A stretch of DNA of 11,089 bases from a bacterium (lineage in GTDB: Bacteria; Pseudomonadota; Alphaproteobacteria; Rs-D84; CACZYB01): the NCBI GenBank assembly GCA_024692925.1, contig JAILLX010000080.1:1-11089 (forward strand). The letters are read 5' to 3'. Positions 1 to 7,135 of this stretch are shown in pieces. The translations under genes were made by a program, and so were the position numbers. The notes under the pieces are model-generated. The model was given only the letters and a program-made list of their open reading frames with translations, ran no database searches and had not been told where the DNA came from. Position 1 is the stretch's first letter; each line of letters starts with the position of its first letter.

Positions 1-619
1 AGTTGATGTTATTACATTAGATAATAAAGTAAAAGAACAAATTGAATTATCTCAAGATATTTTTGGTGTTGCTCCAAGAAAAGATATATTGTTCCGTGTT
101 GTTAATTGGCAACTTGCAAAAAGACGTGCTGGTACTCACTCAACAAAGGTTATTTCTGAAGTAAGTGGTACTACAAAGAAACCTTTTGCACAGAAAGGAA
201 CTGGTCGTGCAAGACAAGGTTCTCTTCGTTCTCCACAAATGCGTGGTGGTGCTACAATTTTTGGACCAGTTGTTCGTGATCATGGATTTTCTTTGCTTAA
301 GAAAGTTCGTGCTTTGGGTCTAAAAATGGCTTTGTCTTCAAAGTTGGAAGATAAAAAACTTTTTGTTATTGATACTGAAAAAACAGCTACTTCAAAAACA
401 AAAGAATTAAAAGCTAAACTTGATGCTTTTGGTTGGAAGAAAGTGTTATTTGTAGGTGGTGAAACACTTGATAATAACTTTATGCTTGCTTTGAAAAATA
501 TTATTAATTCAGATGCATTACCTTCACAAGGAGCAAATGTTTATGATATTTTAAAACATGATACACTTGTTTTAACTAAAGATGCTGTAGAAAACTTAAC
601 TAAGAGATTATCAAAGTAA
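1..619 (+). CDS. rplD: 50S ribosomal protein L4 (5' partial)
   Basis: Large-subunit protein that binds 23S rRNA early in assembly and sends a loop into the peptide exit tunnel; in E. coli it also represses the S10 operon. The reading frame is open from base 2 and 205 codons are visible, close to the usual full length of about 205 residues, so only two or three N-terminal codons lie outside the window. Base 1 is the third base of a cut codon. A TTG at 89 lies within conserved L4 sequence (RKDIL...WQLAKRRAGTH), so it is not the true start. The tunnel-loop motif QKGTGRARQGS follows about 64 residues into the visible part. The N-terminal segment (VDVITLDNK, then IFGVAPRKDIL) looks alphaproteobacterial. 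rplW follows after 11 bases. Identification is secure. Confidence 0.97.
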   Translation, partial: VDVITLDNKVKEQIELSQDIFGVAPRKDILFRVVNWQLAKRRAGTHSTKVISEVSGTTKKPFAQKGTGRARQGSLRSPQMRGGATIFGPVVRDHGFSLLKKVRALGLKMALSSKLEDKKLFVIDTEKTATSKTKELKAKLDAFGWKKVLFVGGETLDNNFMLALKNIINSDALPSQGANVYDILKHDTLVLTKDAVENLTKRLSK

Positions 620-630
620 AGGATTTTAAA

Positions 631-951
631 ATGGTAGATCAAAAAAAAGATGTAAAATTAACTGAAAAGATGTATGATATACTATTGAAGCCTATCATTA
701 CAGAAAAAACAACTTTAGTTGCAGAACAAGGTAAAATTGTTTTTGGTGTAAAAGATGATGCAACAAAGACAGAAATAAAACAAGCAATTGAAAAACTTTA
801 CAATGTGAAAGTAAAATCTGTAAATATTACAGTAAAACCTGGAAAAACAAAAAGATTTAGAGGTGTTCTAGGTACTACTTCCTCTGTAAAAAAGGCTTAT
901 GTAACATTAGAAGAAGGTCATAATATTGACATTATGGCTGGTTTGAAATAA
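631..951 (+). CDS. rplW: 50S ribosomal protein L23
   Basis: Large-subunit protein at the tunnel exit; in the family it is a docking site for trigger factor and the signal recognition particle. The 106-residue product shows the L23 core: ILLKPIITEKTT near residues 17-28, then KVKSVNITVKPGKTKRFRG in the middle, and a C-terminal AYVTLEEGHNID. The N-terminus is about ten residues longer than many L23 proteins. An internal ATG at 670 (MYDILLKP) would give a more typical start but lacks a good ribosome binding site. The ATG at 631 is preceded by AAAGGA at a good distance, so I keep it. It sits 11 bases after rplD and 13 bases before rplB. Confidence 0.96.
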   Translation: MVDQKKDVKLTEKMYDILLKPIITEKTTLVAEQGKIVFGVKDDATKTEIKQAIEKLYNVKVKSVNITVKPGKTKRFRGVLGTTSSVKKAYVTLEEGHNIDIMAGLK

Positions 952-964
952 GGGATAAACGAAA

Positions 965-1798
965 ATGGCTTTGAAATTATTTAATCCAACTACACCTTCC
1001 CAAAGATCATTAACTTTGGTTGATAGGAGTGAACTTTATAAGGGAAAACCTGTTAAACATTTGACAGAAGGTAAAAGAAAAACAGGTGGTAGAAACAATT
1101 TTGGACACGAAACCAATAGAAATATGGGTGGTGGTCACAAACAAAGATATAGATTTATCGATTTCAAACGTGCAAAACATGATGTTGTTGCAACAGTTGA
1201 AAGACTTGAATATGATCCAAATAGAACAGCATTTATCGCTTTGATTAAGTATGCTGATGGTGAGTTGGCTTATATTTTAGCTCCACAAAGACTTGCTGTT
1301 GGTTCAAAAGTTGTTGCAGGAGAAAATGTTGATATCCAAGTTGGTAATGCTCTTCCTTTGAAGAATATTCCAATGGGTACAATTATTCATAACATTGAAA
1401 CTAAACCTGGTCATGGTGGTCAACTTGCTCGTTCTGCAGGTTGTTATGGTCAACTTGCTGGTAAAGATGCTGGATTTGCTCAGATTAAATTAAATTCTGG
1501 TGAATTAAGACTTGTAAGTTGTGAATGTTATGCAAGTATTGGTGCTGTTTCAAATCCTGATCAAAGAAACGTAAATCTTGGTAAAGCAGGAAGAAATAGC
1601 TGGCTTGGTCGTCGTCCACATGTTCGTGGTACAGCTATGAACCCAGTTGATCACCCACATGGTGGTGGTGAAGGTAGAAACTTTGGTAAACATCCTGTTT
1701 CACCAACTGGTCAACCAACTAAGGGTTATAAAACAAGAACAAATAAGTTTACTGATAAGTTTATCTTAAAGAGTAGACATTTAAATAAGAAAAAATAA
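965..1798 (+). CDS. rplB: 50S ribosomal protein L2
   Basis: One of the most conserved large-subunit proteins; it binds 23S rRNA, is needed for subunit association and lies near the peptidyl transferase centre. The 277-residue length is normal (E. coli 273). An OB-fold-like N-terminal domain is followed by an SH3-like domain. Visible marks are GGRNNFGHETNRNMGGGHKQ at 41-60, KPGHGGQLARSAG at 147-159, and the signature MNPVDHPHGGGEGRNFGKHP at 225-244. H230 in that motif corresponds to the histidine linked to peptidyl transfer in E. coli L2 (H229). Small differences are RGTAMNP where RGVAMNP is usual, and SPTG where TPWG is usual. The stop codon overlaps the strong ribosome binding site of rpsS. 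Confidence 0.98.
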   Translation: MALKLFNPTTPSQRSLTLVDRSELYKGKPVKHLTEGKRKTGGRNNFGHETNRNMGGGHKQRYRFIDFKRAKHDVVATVERLEYDPNRTAFIALIKYADGELAYILAPQRLAVGSKVVAGENVDIQVGNALPLKNIPMGTIIHNIETKPGHGGQLARSAGCYGQLAGKDAGFAQIKLNSGELRLVSCECYASIGAVSNPDQRNVNLGKAGRNSWLGRRPHVRGTAMNPVDHPHGGGEGRNFGKHPVSPTGQPTKGYKTRTNKFTDKFILKSRHLNKKK

Positions 1799-1802
1799 GG
1801 AG
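1797..1802 (+). promoter_or_regulatory. Shine-Dalgarno site of rpsS (TTG start)
   Basis: AAGGAG overlaps the last two bases of the rplB TAA stop and lies 9 bases before TTG at 1812. No in-frame ATG exists upstream of the conserved S19 N-terminus, so this strong site fixes TTG as the start codon. Confidence 0.85.
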
Positions 1803-1811
1803 TAAGTTAAA

Positions 1812-2093
1812 TTGACAAGATCTGTTTGGAAAGGTCCATATATACATCCATCTCTTCTTAAAAAAGTAGAGTTGGCTAACCAAAATAACGATAGAAAGCC
1901 AATTAAAACTTGGTCAAGATCTTCAACAATTTTGCCAACTATGGTAGGTTTGACTTTTGCTGTTCATAATGGAAGTAAGTTTATTCCAGTTTTGGTTGCA
2001 GAAGAAATGATTGGTCATAAACTTGGTGAATTTGCGTTGACAAGAACTTTCAAAGGTCATAAAAAAGAAGCTGATAAGAAAGCTGCAAAGTAA
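1812..2093 (+). CDS. rpsS: 30S ribosomal protein S19 (TTG start)
   Basis: Small-subunit head protein; it works with S13 at the A-site side of the head and contacts 16S rRNA. The 93-residue product begins TRSVWKGPYI, the expected S19 N-terminus, and carries the core WSRSSTILPTMVGLTFAVHNG (residues 34-54, with R36 and S37). The segment EEMIGHKLGEFALTRTFKGH at 64-83 is the standard C-terminal signature. A short basic tail (KKEADKKAAK) follows. The start codon is TTG, supported by the protein alignment and by AAGGAG upstream. Length and content are typical. It is flanked by rplB (13 bases) and rplV (11 bases). Confidence 0.97.
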   Translation: MTRSVWKGPYIHPSLLKKVELANQNNDRKPIKTWSRSSTILPTMVGLTFAVHNGSKFIPVLVAEEMIGHKLGEFALTRTFKGHKKEADKKAAK

Positions 2094-2104
2094 AGGATTA
2101 GAAA

Positions 2105-2530
2105 ATGGTTGAAAAAAGATATGGTATAAAAGATAATGAAGCAAGAGCTTTTTTAAGAATGGTAAAAGGCTCACCTCAGAAGTTAAATCTTGTTGCTCAA
2201 TCTATTCGTGGACTTTCTGCTGATAAAGCTATTGAACAATTGACTTTTTCAAAAAAGAGAGTTGCTTTGGATGTTAAAAAATTGGTTCTTTCTGCTGTAA
2301 GTAATGCTGAACACAATTATAAGCTTGATGTTGATAAACTTTATGTTAAAGAAGCTTATGTTGGTAAAGCTCTTGTAATGAAAAGATTCCATGCTCGTGC
2401 TCGTGGTCGTGGTGCTGCTATTTTGAAACCATTTTCAAATATGACAGTTATTGTTGCTGAACGTGTTGCACCTGCAAAAAAAGAAGTAAAAAACTCTAAA
2501 CCTAAAACAGAAAAGAAAGAGGCAAAATAA
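2105..2530 (+). CDS. rplV: 50S ribosomal protein L22 with basic C-terminal tail
   Basis: Large-subunit protein that touches all 23S rRNA domains and sends a beta hairpin into the exit tunnel. The 141 residues contain the L22 core: DNEARAFLRMV near 10-20, KGSPQKLNLVAQSIRG at 21-36, LTFSKKRVALDVKKL at 46-60, and the hairpin region MKRFHARARGRGAAILKPFS at 92-111, followed by TVIVAER. Residues from about 122 on form a lysine/glutamate-rich tail (KKEVKNSKPKTEKKEAK) that makes this protein longer than the 110-residue E. coli homologue. The DNEARA start resembles alphaproteobacterial L22. Its TAA is directly followed by the rpsC ATG with no spacer, so translation of the two is probably coupled. Confidence 0.97.
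   Translation: MVEKRYGIKDNEARAFLRMVKGSPQKLNLVAQSIRGLSADKAIEQLTFSKKRVALDVKKLVLSAVSNAEHNYKLDVDKLYVKEAYVGKALVMKRFHARARGRGAAILKPFSNMTVIVAERVAPAKKEVKNSKPKTEKKEAK
2518..2522 (+). promoter_or_regulatory. Shine-Dalgarno site of rpsC inside rplV
   Basis: AGAGG lies inside the last codons of rplV, 8 bases before the rpsC ATG at 2531. Because the two genes abut with no spacer, the initiation site of rpsC must be coded within the L22 tail. Confidence 0.65.
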
Positions 2531-3217
2531 ATGGGACAAAAGGTAAATCCAGTAGGTTTAAGATTAAATGTAAATAAAACTTGGGATTCAAGATGGTTTG
2601 CTGATAAAAACTATGCAAACCAACTTATCGAAGACTTGAAAATTCGTTCTTTCTTAGATAAAGAATTAAAGAAAGCTAGTGTAAGTCGTATTGTTATCGA
2701 AAGAGTTGCAAATAAGATTAATGTTGTTATTCTTTCTTCACAACCAGGTTTAATTATCGGTAAAAAGGGTGCTGATATTGATAATTTGAAAAAGAAATTA
2801 TCAAAGATGACAAAAGCTGATGTTAATGTTAATATTATTGAAGTAAGAAGAGCTGATGTTGATGCTGTTATTACTGCAAAATCAATTGCTTCTCAAATTG
2901 AAAGACGTATTTCTTTCAAAAAGGCAATGAAAAAGGCTGTTCAAAATGCATTACGTAGTGGTGCAAAAGGTATCAGGGTAAGTTGTGCTGGTCGTTTGAA
3001 TGGTGCTGAAATTGCTCGTGAAGAATGGTACCGTGAAGGACGTGTTCCTTTGCATACACTTCGTGCAGATATTGATTATGGATATGCACGTGCTGAAACA
3101 ACTTATGGTGTTATTGGTGTTCGTGTATGGATTTACCGTGGTGATGTTGTTGGTAAAGAAGCTCTTGCAACATCAAGAAAATCAAGTTCAACTGCAAATG
3201 ATAAAGCAGCAAACTAA
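2531..3217 (+). CDS. rpsC: 30S ribosomal protein S3
   Basis: Small-subunit head protein at the mRNA entry channel; with S4 and S5 it contributes to ribosomal mRNA unwinding. The 228 residues start with the family signature MGQKVNPVGLRL. A type II KH domain carries the GxxG loop as GKKG at 77-80 within GLIIGKKGADIDNLKKKL. The C-terminal domain shows CAGRLNGAEIAREEWYREGR at 152-171, then VPLHTLRADIDYGYARAETT and YGVIGVRVWIYRGD. The basic helix around 130-135 (KKAMKK) retains the positive charge expected near incoming mRNA. A Ser/Thr-rich tail ends the protein. Two in-frame TAA codons terminate it. ATG immediately follows the rplV stop. Confidence 0.98.
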   Translation: MGQKVNPVGLRLNVNKTWDSRWFADKNYANQLIEDLKIRSFLDKELKKASVSRIVIERVANKINVVILSSQPGLIIGKKGADIDNLKKKLSKMTKADVNVNIIEVRRADVDAVITAKSIASQIERRISFKKAMKKAVQNALRSGAKGIRVSCAGRLNGAEIAREEWYREGRVPLHTLRADIDYGYARAETTYGVIGVRVWIYRGDVVGKEALATSRKSSSTANDKAAN

Positions 3218-3240
3218 TAAAAGTAAAAGGAAAATTAAAA

Positions 3241-3657
3241 ATGTTAATGCCTAAGAAAACAAAATTTAAGAAAGCTCACAAAGGAAGAATTCATGGTGAA
3301 TCAAAAGGAGCAACAGAACTCGATTTTGGTTCATATGGTTTAAAAGCTTTGACACCAGAACGTGTTACAGCAAGACAGATTGAAGCTGCTCGTCGTGCTA
3401 TGACAAGAGCGATGAAAAGACAAGGTCGTGTTTGGATTAGAATTTTCCCAGATGTACCTGTTTCTTCAAAACCTGCTGAAGTTCGTATGGGTAAAGGTAA
3501 AGGTGCTATCGATCATTGGATAGTTCGTGTAAAACCTGGTCGTGTAATGTTTGAAGTTGATGGTATTTCCGAAGAATTAGCAAGAGAAGCTCTTTCATTG
3601 GCAGCTTTCAAACTTCCTGTTAAAACAAAATTTATAACAAGAAAAGAAGTAGAATAA
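3241..3657 (+). CDS. rplP: 50S ribosomal protein L16
   Basis: Large-subunit protein at the base of the central protuberance that helps shape the A-site tRNA pocket. The 138-residue product starts MLMPKKTKFKKAHKGRIHGE, matching the usual MLSPKRTKFRK start, so ATG at 3241 is preferred to the ATG two codons later; AAAGGA precedes it. The core TARQIEAARRAMTRAMKRQG (about 42-61) is followed by RVWIRIFPDVPVSSKPAEVR and MGKGKG, then VKPGRVMFEVDG. All are standard L16 elements and the length is normal. It lies 23 bases after rpsC, and its stop codon overlaps the ribosome binding site of rpmC. Confidence 0.97.
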   Translation: MLMPKKTKFKKAHKGRIHGESKGATELDFGSYGLKALTPERVTARQIEAARRAMTRAMKRQGRVWIRIFPDVPVSSKPAEVRMGKGKGAIDHWIVRVKPGRVMFEVDGISEELAREALSLAAFKLPVKTKFITRKEVE

Positions 3658-3666
3658 GGTGAAATT

Positions 3667-3882
3667 ATGAAAAGCAAACAAGATATTTTAAAATTTAAAA
3701 CTGCAAGTAAAGAAGAAGTTTCATCTAAGATTTTGGATTTGAAAAAGGAGTTAATGAACCTTCGTTTTCAACACACAACAGGCGGCTTGAAAGATTCATC
3801 ATTATTAAGAAAAACTAAAAAAGCAATTGCAACATTAAAAAGTTTTTTGACTAATAATGTTGATGTTAAAACAAAGAAATAA
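3667..3882 (+). CDS. rpmC: 50S ribosomal protein L29
   Basis: Small helical protein at the tunnel exit beside L23. The 71 residues form a two-helix hairpin: the N-terminal helix ends in LDLKKELMNLRFQHTTGGLKD, the usual LKxELxNLRFQxxTGxL signature, and the second helix contains LLRKTKKAIATLKSFL. A lysine-rich tail follows. About five residues at the N-terminus before the first helix look lineage-specific. AAGGTG overlapping the rplP stop supports the ATG at 3667. rpmC and rpsQ follow rplP in the conserved order. Confidence 0.95.
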   Translation: MKSKQDILKFKTASKEEVSSKILDLKKELMNLRFQHTTGGLKDSSLLRKTKKAIATLKSFLTNNVDVKTKK

Positions 3883-3893
3883 GAGGGTTAAAA

Positions 3894-4136
3894 ATGCCAA
3901 AAAGAATATTAGAAGGTATTGTTGTAAGCACTAAAATGGATAAAACCATTGTAGTAGAGGTTGAAAGAAAATTTATGCACCCTTTATACAAGAAGTTTTT
4001 AAGAACAACAAAAAAGTATCATGCACATAATGAGGATGCTAACATTAAAGTTGGTGATACTGTTAAAATCCGTGAAACAAAACCTATGTCAAAAACTGTT
4101 ACATGGGAAGTTTACACTGAAACAAATAATGGTTAA
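3894..4136 (+). CDS. rpsQ: 30S ribosomal protein S17
   Basis: Primary 16S rRNA-binding protein of the small-subunit body, an OB fold. The 80-residue product opens PKRILEGIVVSTKMDKTIVV, the normal S17 start, and continues with VERKFMHPLYKKFLRTTKKY (about 23-42), HNEDANIKVGDTVKIRETKP and the closing MSKTVTWEV. Length and motif order are typical. Two in-frame TAA codons end the gene. It is separated from rplN by 22 bases. Confidence 0.97.
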   Translation: MPKRILEGIVVSTKMDKTIVVEVERKFMHPLYKKFLRTTKKYHAHNEDANIKVGDTVKIRETKPMSKTVTWEVYTETNNG

Positions 4137-4158
4137 TAAATTATAAGGATTAAATAAA

Positions 4159-4527
4159 ATGATACAAATGCAATCTATTCTTGATGCTGCGGATAACAGT
4201 GGAGCTAAAAAAATCCAGTGTATAAAAGTGCTTGGTGGTTCACATATCCGTACTGCAAGTGTTGGTGATATTATTGTTGTTTCTGTAAAAGAAGCAATGC
4301 CAAAAGGTAAAGTTCAAAAGGGTAAAGTTTACAAGGCTGTTATCGTTAGAACTAAAAAAGATATTAAAAGACCTGATGGAAGTGTTATTCGTTTTGACTC
4401 TAATGCTGCAGTTCTTATTGGTGCAAATAAAGAACCTATCGGAACACGTATCTTTGGCCCAGTAGCTCGTGAACTTAGAGCAAAAGATTTTATGAAAATT
4501 GTATCACTTGCACCAGAAGTGCTATAA
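4159..4527 (+). CDS. rplN: 50S ribosomal protein L14
   Basis: Large-subunit protein at the subunit interface, forming bridges to 16S rRNA; the family is also the target of the silencing factor RsfS. The 122-residue length is exactly the family norm. The start MIQMQSILDAADNSGAKKIQ is canonical, followed by IKVLGGS, SVGDIIVVSVKEAMPKGKV, the signature KRPDGSVIRFDSNAAVLI near 74-91, and the ending RIFGPVARELRAKDFMKIVS. It opens the spc-type portion of the cluster. The spacing of 22 bases to rpsQ, with no promoter-like motif between them, suggests transcription continues straight through. Confidence 0.98.
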   Translation: MIQMQSILDAADNSGAKKIQCIKVLGGSHIRTASVGDIIVVSVKEAMPKGKVQKGKVYKAVIVRTKKDIKRPDGSVIRFDSNAAVLIGANKEPIGTRIFGPVARELRAKDFMKIVSLAPEVL

Positions 4528-4542
4528 ATAAGGAGTTATATT

Positions 4543-4860
4543 ATGCCTAAAATGAAAATAAAGAAAAATGATGAAGTTATAGTTCTTACAGGTAAAGACA
4601 AAGGTAAAACAGGTAAAGTTATTACTGCTATGCCAAAAGAACATAAAGTTATTGTTGCAGGTGTAAACCAGGTTCAAAGACATAGAAAAGCTGATGCTAT
4701 GGGTAATAAAGCTGGTATCGTAACAAAAAATTTACCAATAGATGTATCAAATGTTGCAATTGTTGATCCAAAGACTGGAAAAGCAACAAAAGTTGGTGTA
4801 AAATTAACATCCGATGGTAAAAAAGTAAGATTCGCTAAAAAAAGCGGTGAAACATTGTAA
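4543..4860 (+). CDS. rplX: 50S ribosomal protein L24
   Basis: Assembly initiator of the large subunit, binding the 5' part of 23S rRNA and lying near the tunnel exit. The 105 residues begin with a KOW motif, MKIKKNDEVIVLTGKDKGKT and then GKV, at about 4-26. This is followed by VIVAGVNQVQRHRK and by GIVTKNLPIDVSNVAIVDPK, the usual C-terminal segment. The length is normal for bacteria. AAGGAG lies upstream of the ATG. It precedes rplE by 17 bases; I see no extended structure there resembling the E. coli S8 repressor target. Confidence 0.97.
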   Translation: MPKMKIKKNDEVIVLTGKDKGKTGKVITAMPKEHKVIVAGVNQVQRHRKADAMGNKAGIVTKNLPIDVSNVAIVDPKTGKATKVGVKLTSDGKKVRFAKKSGETL

Positions 4861-4877
4861 ACTAAAAAGGTTAGAAA

Positions 4878-5420
4878 ATGGCAAGTAGATTAAAAGAATT
4901 ATATGATACAAAAATCCGTGCTGAACTTAAAAAACAGCTTGGTTATAAAAATGATATGCAACTTCCAAAACTTGAAAAGATAGTTCTTAATATGGGTGTT
5001 GGTGAAGCTGCTACTGATAAGAAAAAATTAGAAGCTGCTGTAAAAGATATGACAGCTATTGCAGGACAGAAAGTTGTTATTACAAAAGCTAAGAAATCTC
5101 TTGCAAACTTCAAATTAAAAGAAGGTATGCAAATTGGATGTAAAGTTACATTAAGAAGAGATAGAATGTATGATTTTCTTGATAGACTTATAAATGTTGC
5201 AATGCCAAGAATTCGTGATTTCCGTGGTTTGAATGGTAAATCTTTTGATGGTAAAGGTAATTACGCTTTTGGTATTAAAGAACAAATCATTTTCCCTGAA
5301 ATTGATTTTGATAAAATTGATAATATTCGTGGTATGGATATTATAATTTGTACAACAGCAAACAATGATAAGGATGCAAAGGCTTTACTTGCTGCCTTTA
5401 ACTTCCCATTTTATAACTAG
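4878..5420 (+). CDS. rplE: 50S ribosomal protein L5
   Basis: Binds 5S rRNA in the central protuberance together with L18 and contacts P-site tRNA and S13. The 180 residues match E. coli length. Visible marks are LPKLEKIVLNMGVGEA (about 29-44), GQKVVITKAKKSLANFKLKE, IGCKVTLRRDRMYDFLDRLI, and PRIRDFRGLNGKSFDGKGNY with AFGIKEQIIFPEIDFDKID after it. All are standard for the family. The gene ends in TAG. The initiator ATG lies after AAAAAGG and matches the normal start with a short basic N-terminal helix. Confidence 0.97.
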   Translation: MASRLKELYDTKIRAELKKQLGYKNDMQLPKLEKIVLNMGVGEAATDKKKLEAAVKDMTAIAGQKVVITKAKKSLANFKLKEGMQIGCKVTLRRDRMYDFLDRLINVAMPRIRDFRGLNGKSFDGKGNYAFGIKEQIIFPEIDFDKIDNIRGMDIIICTTANNDKDAKALLAAFNFPFYN

Positions 5421-5435
5421 AAAGGATTTTATATA

Positions 5436-5741
5436 ATGTCAAAAGTTAGCTTGATTGAAAGAAATAAAAAAAGAATAAGAATGTCAAAGAGTTTAAACAA
5501 CAAAAGACAAAAACTCCTTGATATTGCAAGAGATAGAAATGCTAATCCAGAAGATATTTTTGAAGCAAATCTTAAACTTGCAAAACTTCCAAGAAATTCT
5601 GCGGTTGTTCGTGTTAGAAATAGATGCGCTCTAAGTGGACGTCCTCGTGGATACTATAGAAAATTCGATATTAGCCGTATTGCGCTAAGAGAATTAGCAA
5701 GTGAAGGAAAACTTCCTGGCGTAAGAAAATCAAGTTGGTAA
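5436..5741 (+). CDS. rpsN: 30S ribosomal protein S14, zinc-free long form
   Basis: Small-subunit head protein that assembles late and contacts 16S rRNA near S3 and S10. At 101 residues this is the long, zinc-independent type: no CxxC pairs are present, unlike the roughly 61-residue zinc form. The C-terminal signature CALSGRPRGYYRKFDISRIA followed by LRELASEGKLPGVRKSSW is intact. The N-terminal helix is very rich in lysine and arginine. AAAGGA supports the ATG. Only one S14 is visible here; whether a zinc form exists elsewhere cannot be told. Confidence 0.97.
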   Translation: MSKVSLIERNKKRIRMSKSLNNKRQKLLDIARDRNANPEDIFEANLKLAKLPRNSAVVRVRNRCALSGRPRGYYRKFDISRIALRELASEGKLPGVRKSSW

Positions 5742-5766
5742 TATAAAACTAAAAAAGGATATAAAA

Positions 5767-6165
5767 ATGAGTTTTTCAGATACAATCGGAGATATGATAA
5801 CAAGAATCAGAAACGGTCAAAAGGCTGGTCTTGCTTCTGTTAAATGTCCTGCTTCTATTCTTCGTGAAGGAGTATTAGAAGTTCTTAAAAATGAAGGTTA
5901 TATCAAAGGATATGAAACTTCAGAAATAAGAAAAGGTGTAAAAGAAATTAGAATTGATCTTAAATATTTTGAAGGTCAAGGTGCTATTAAAGAAATTAAA
6001 AGAGTGTCAACTCCAGGGAGAAGAAATTATTCAAAGGCTGTTGATATTCCAAAAGTTAAAAATGGACTTGGTATAGCTATACTTTCAACATCTGTTGGTG
6101 TTCTTGCAGATTACGAAGCAAGAAAAAAGAATGTTGGTGGTGAAGTTTTGTGCTATGTATTCTAA
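5767..6165 (+). CDS. rpsH: 30S ribosomal protein S8
   Basis: Primary binder of the 16S rRNA central domain and, in E. coli, translational repressor of the spc operon. The 132-residue product starts with DTIGDMITRIRNGQKAGLAS (about 5-24), followed by ILREGVLEVLKNEGYIKGYE and by VSTPGRRNYSKAVDIPKVKN. The C-terminal RNA-binding region has GLGIAILSTSVGVLADYEAR and GGEVLCYVF, the expected S8 ending. Length is normal. A spc-type autoregulatory site could not be located by eye near rplX-rplE. Confidence 0.97.
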   Translation: MSFSDTIGDMITRIRNGQKAGLASVKCPASILREGVLEVLKNEGYIKGYETSEIRKGVKEIRIDLKYFEGQGAIKEIKRVSTPGRRNYSKAVDIPKVKNGLGIAILSTSVGVLADYEARKKNVGGEVLCYVF

Positions 6166-6193
6166 TTAAAAAGAAAGTAAAAAGGAAATAAAA

Positions 6194-6730
6194 ATGTCAA
6201 GAGTTGGAAAACATCCTGTTGAAATAGTTGATGGAGTATCTGTAGAAATAAAAGATAATCAACTTATCGCAAAAGGTAAAATTGGTGAAGTTCATGTAAA
6301 ACTTTCTGATCTTATTGATGTAAAAATCGAAGATAAGGAAATTAAAGTTTCTCCAAAGAATGTGGACGATGATAATTCTCGTGTTATGTGGGGAACAATG
6401 CGTGCTTTGATAAACAATGCTGTTATTGGAGTATCAACTGGTTTCTCTAAAACTTTGGAATTCAAAGGTGTTGGTTATAAAATCGCATTAAAGGGAAGCA
6501 AACTTGATATGGTTATCGGTTTTTCTCATAATGTTGAATATGATTTGCCAGCAGAAGTAAAAGCTGAAGTTGTTTCTCCTACAGAGTTAAAACTTACATC
6601 AGCAAACAAAGAATTGCTTGGCTTGGTTGCTTCAGAAATTCGTTCTTTCCGTGTTCCAGAACCTTACAAGGGTAAAGGAATTAGATATTCTGATGAATAT
6701 GTACGTAGAAAAGAAGGTAAGAAAAAATAA
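6194..6730 (+). CDS. rplF: 50S ribosomal protein L6
   Basis: Large-subunit protein at the base of the L7/L12 stalk near the sarcin-ricin loop, made of two similar alpha/beta domains. The 178 residues start MSRVGKHPVEI, the standard N-terminus. The centre has VIGVSTGFSKTLEFKGVGYK and the C-terminal signature is VASEIRSFRVPEPYKGKGIR followed by YSDEYVRRKEGKKK. Length matches E. coli (177). Two consecutive in-frame TAA codons end the gene. AAAGGA precedes the ATG. Confidence 0.97.
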   Translation: MSRVGKHPVEIVDGVSVEIKDNQLIAKGKIGEVHVKLSDLIDVKIEDKEIKVSPKNVDDDNSRVMWGTMRALINNAVIGVSTGFSKTLEFKGVGYKIALKGSKLDMVIGFSHNVEYDLPAEVKAEVVSPTELKLTSANKELLGLVASEIRSFRVPEPYKGKGIRYSDEYVRRKEGKKK

Positions 6731-6751
6731 TAAATAAAAAGGACTTTTAAA

Positions 6752-7111
6752 ATGGATAGATTGATAAAATTGTCTTTACAAAGAAAAGAAAGAAATAGAT
6801 GGAATTTAAAGGAAGTTAACAAATCTGATAGACCAAGACTTTCTGTTCATCGTACAAATACACATATTTCAGCTCAGATTATTGATGATTTGAAAGGAAT
6901 TACAATTTGTGCATTTTCTACACAAAGTAAGGATTTCAAAGGAACTAAAACTTCAACAATAGAAGCAGCAGAAATTGTTGGTACAGAAATCGCAAAACTT
7001 GCACTTGCAAAAAATGTTAAGGATGTTGTTTTTGATCGTGGTTCTTATTTTTATCATGGTCGAGTAAAAGCATTGGCTGATGGCGCAAGAAAAGCTGGAC
7101 TTAATTTTTAA
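6752..7111 (+). CDS. rplR: 50S ribosomal protein L18
   Basis: Binds 5S rRNA and, with L5, installs it in the central protuberance. The 119 residues show a basic N-terminal segment (LQRKERNRWNLK), then DRPRLSVHRTNTHISAQIID at about 26-45, and the C-terminal VKDVVFDRGSYFYHGRVKAL followed by ADGARKAGLNF, which is the family's standard ending. Length is normal (E. coli 117). It sits between rplF (21 bases) and rpsE (24 bases) with an AAAAGGA ribosome binding site. Confidence 0.97.
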   Translation: MDRLIKLSLQRKERNRWNLKEVNKSDRPRLSVHRTNTHISAQIIDDLKGITICAFSTQSKDFKGTKTSTIEAAEIVGTEIAKLALAKNVKDVVFDRGSYFYHGRVKALADGARKAGLNF

Positions 7112-7135
7112 TTAGAAAAATAGGGAAAAATAAAA

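Noticed and set aside
89..91. TTG at 89 as the start of rplD
   Set aside because: The frame is open to the left edge and the upstream codons encode conserved L4 sequence, so the gene is simply cut by the window.
1923..2174. 83-codon minus-strand open frame over rpsS/rplV
   Set aside because: Antisense to two certain ribosomal genes; its Phe/Leu/Ser-rich composition is what the reverse of Lys-rich AT-biased codons yields.
3000..3254. 84-codon + strand open frame overlapping rpsC and rplP
   Set aside because: It lies in another frame almost wholly inside rpsC, which has strong family signatures there. Its product is a low-information shadow with no recognisable motif.
4850..4900. S8 autoregulatory RNA site at the rplX-rplE junction, as in E. 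coli
   Set aside because: The 17-base spacer and flanks show no convincing stem with the expected internal loop. A covariance model search would be decisive.
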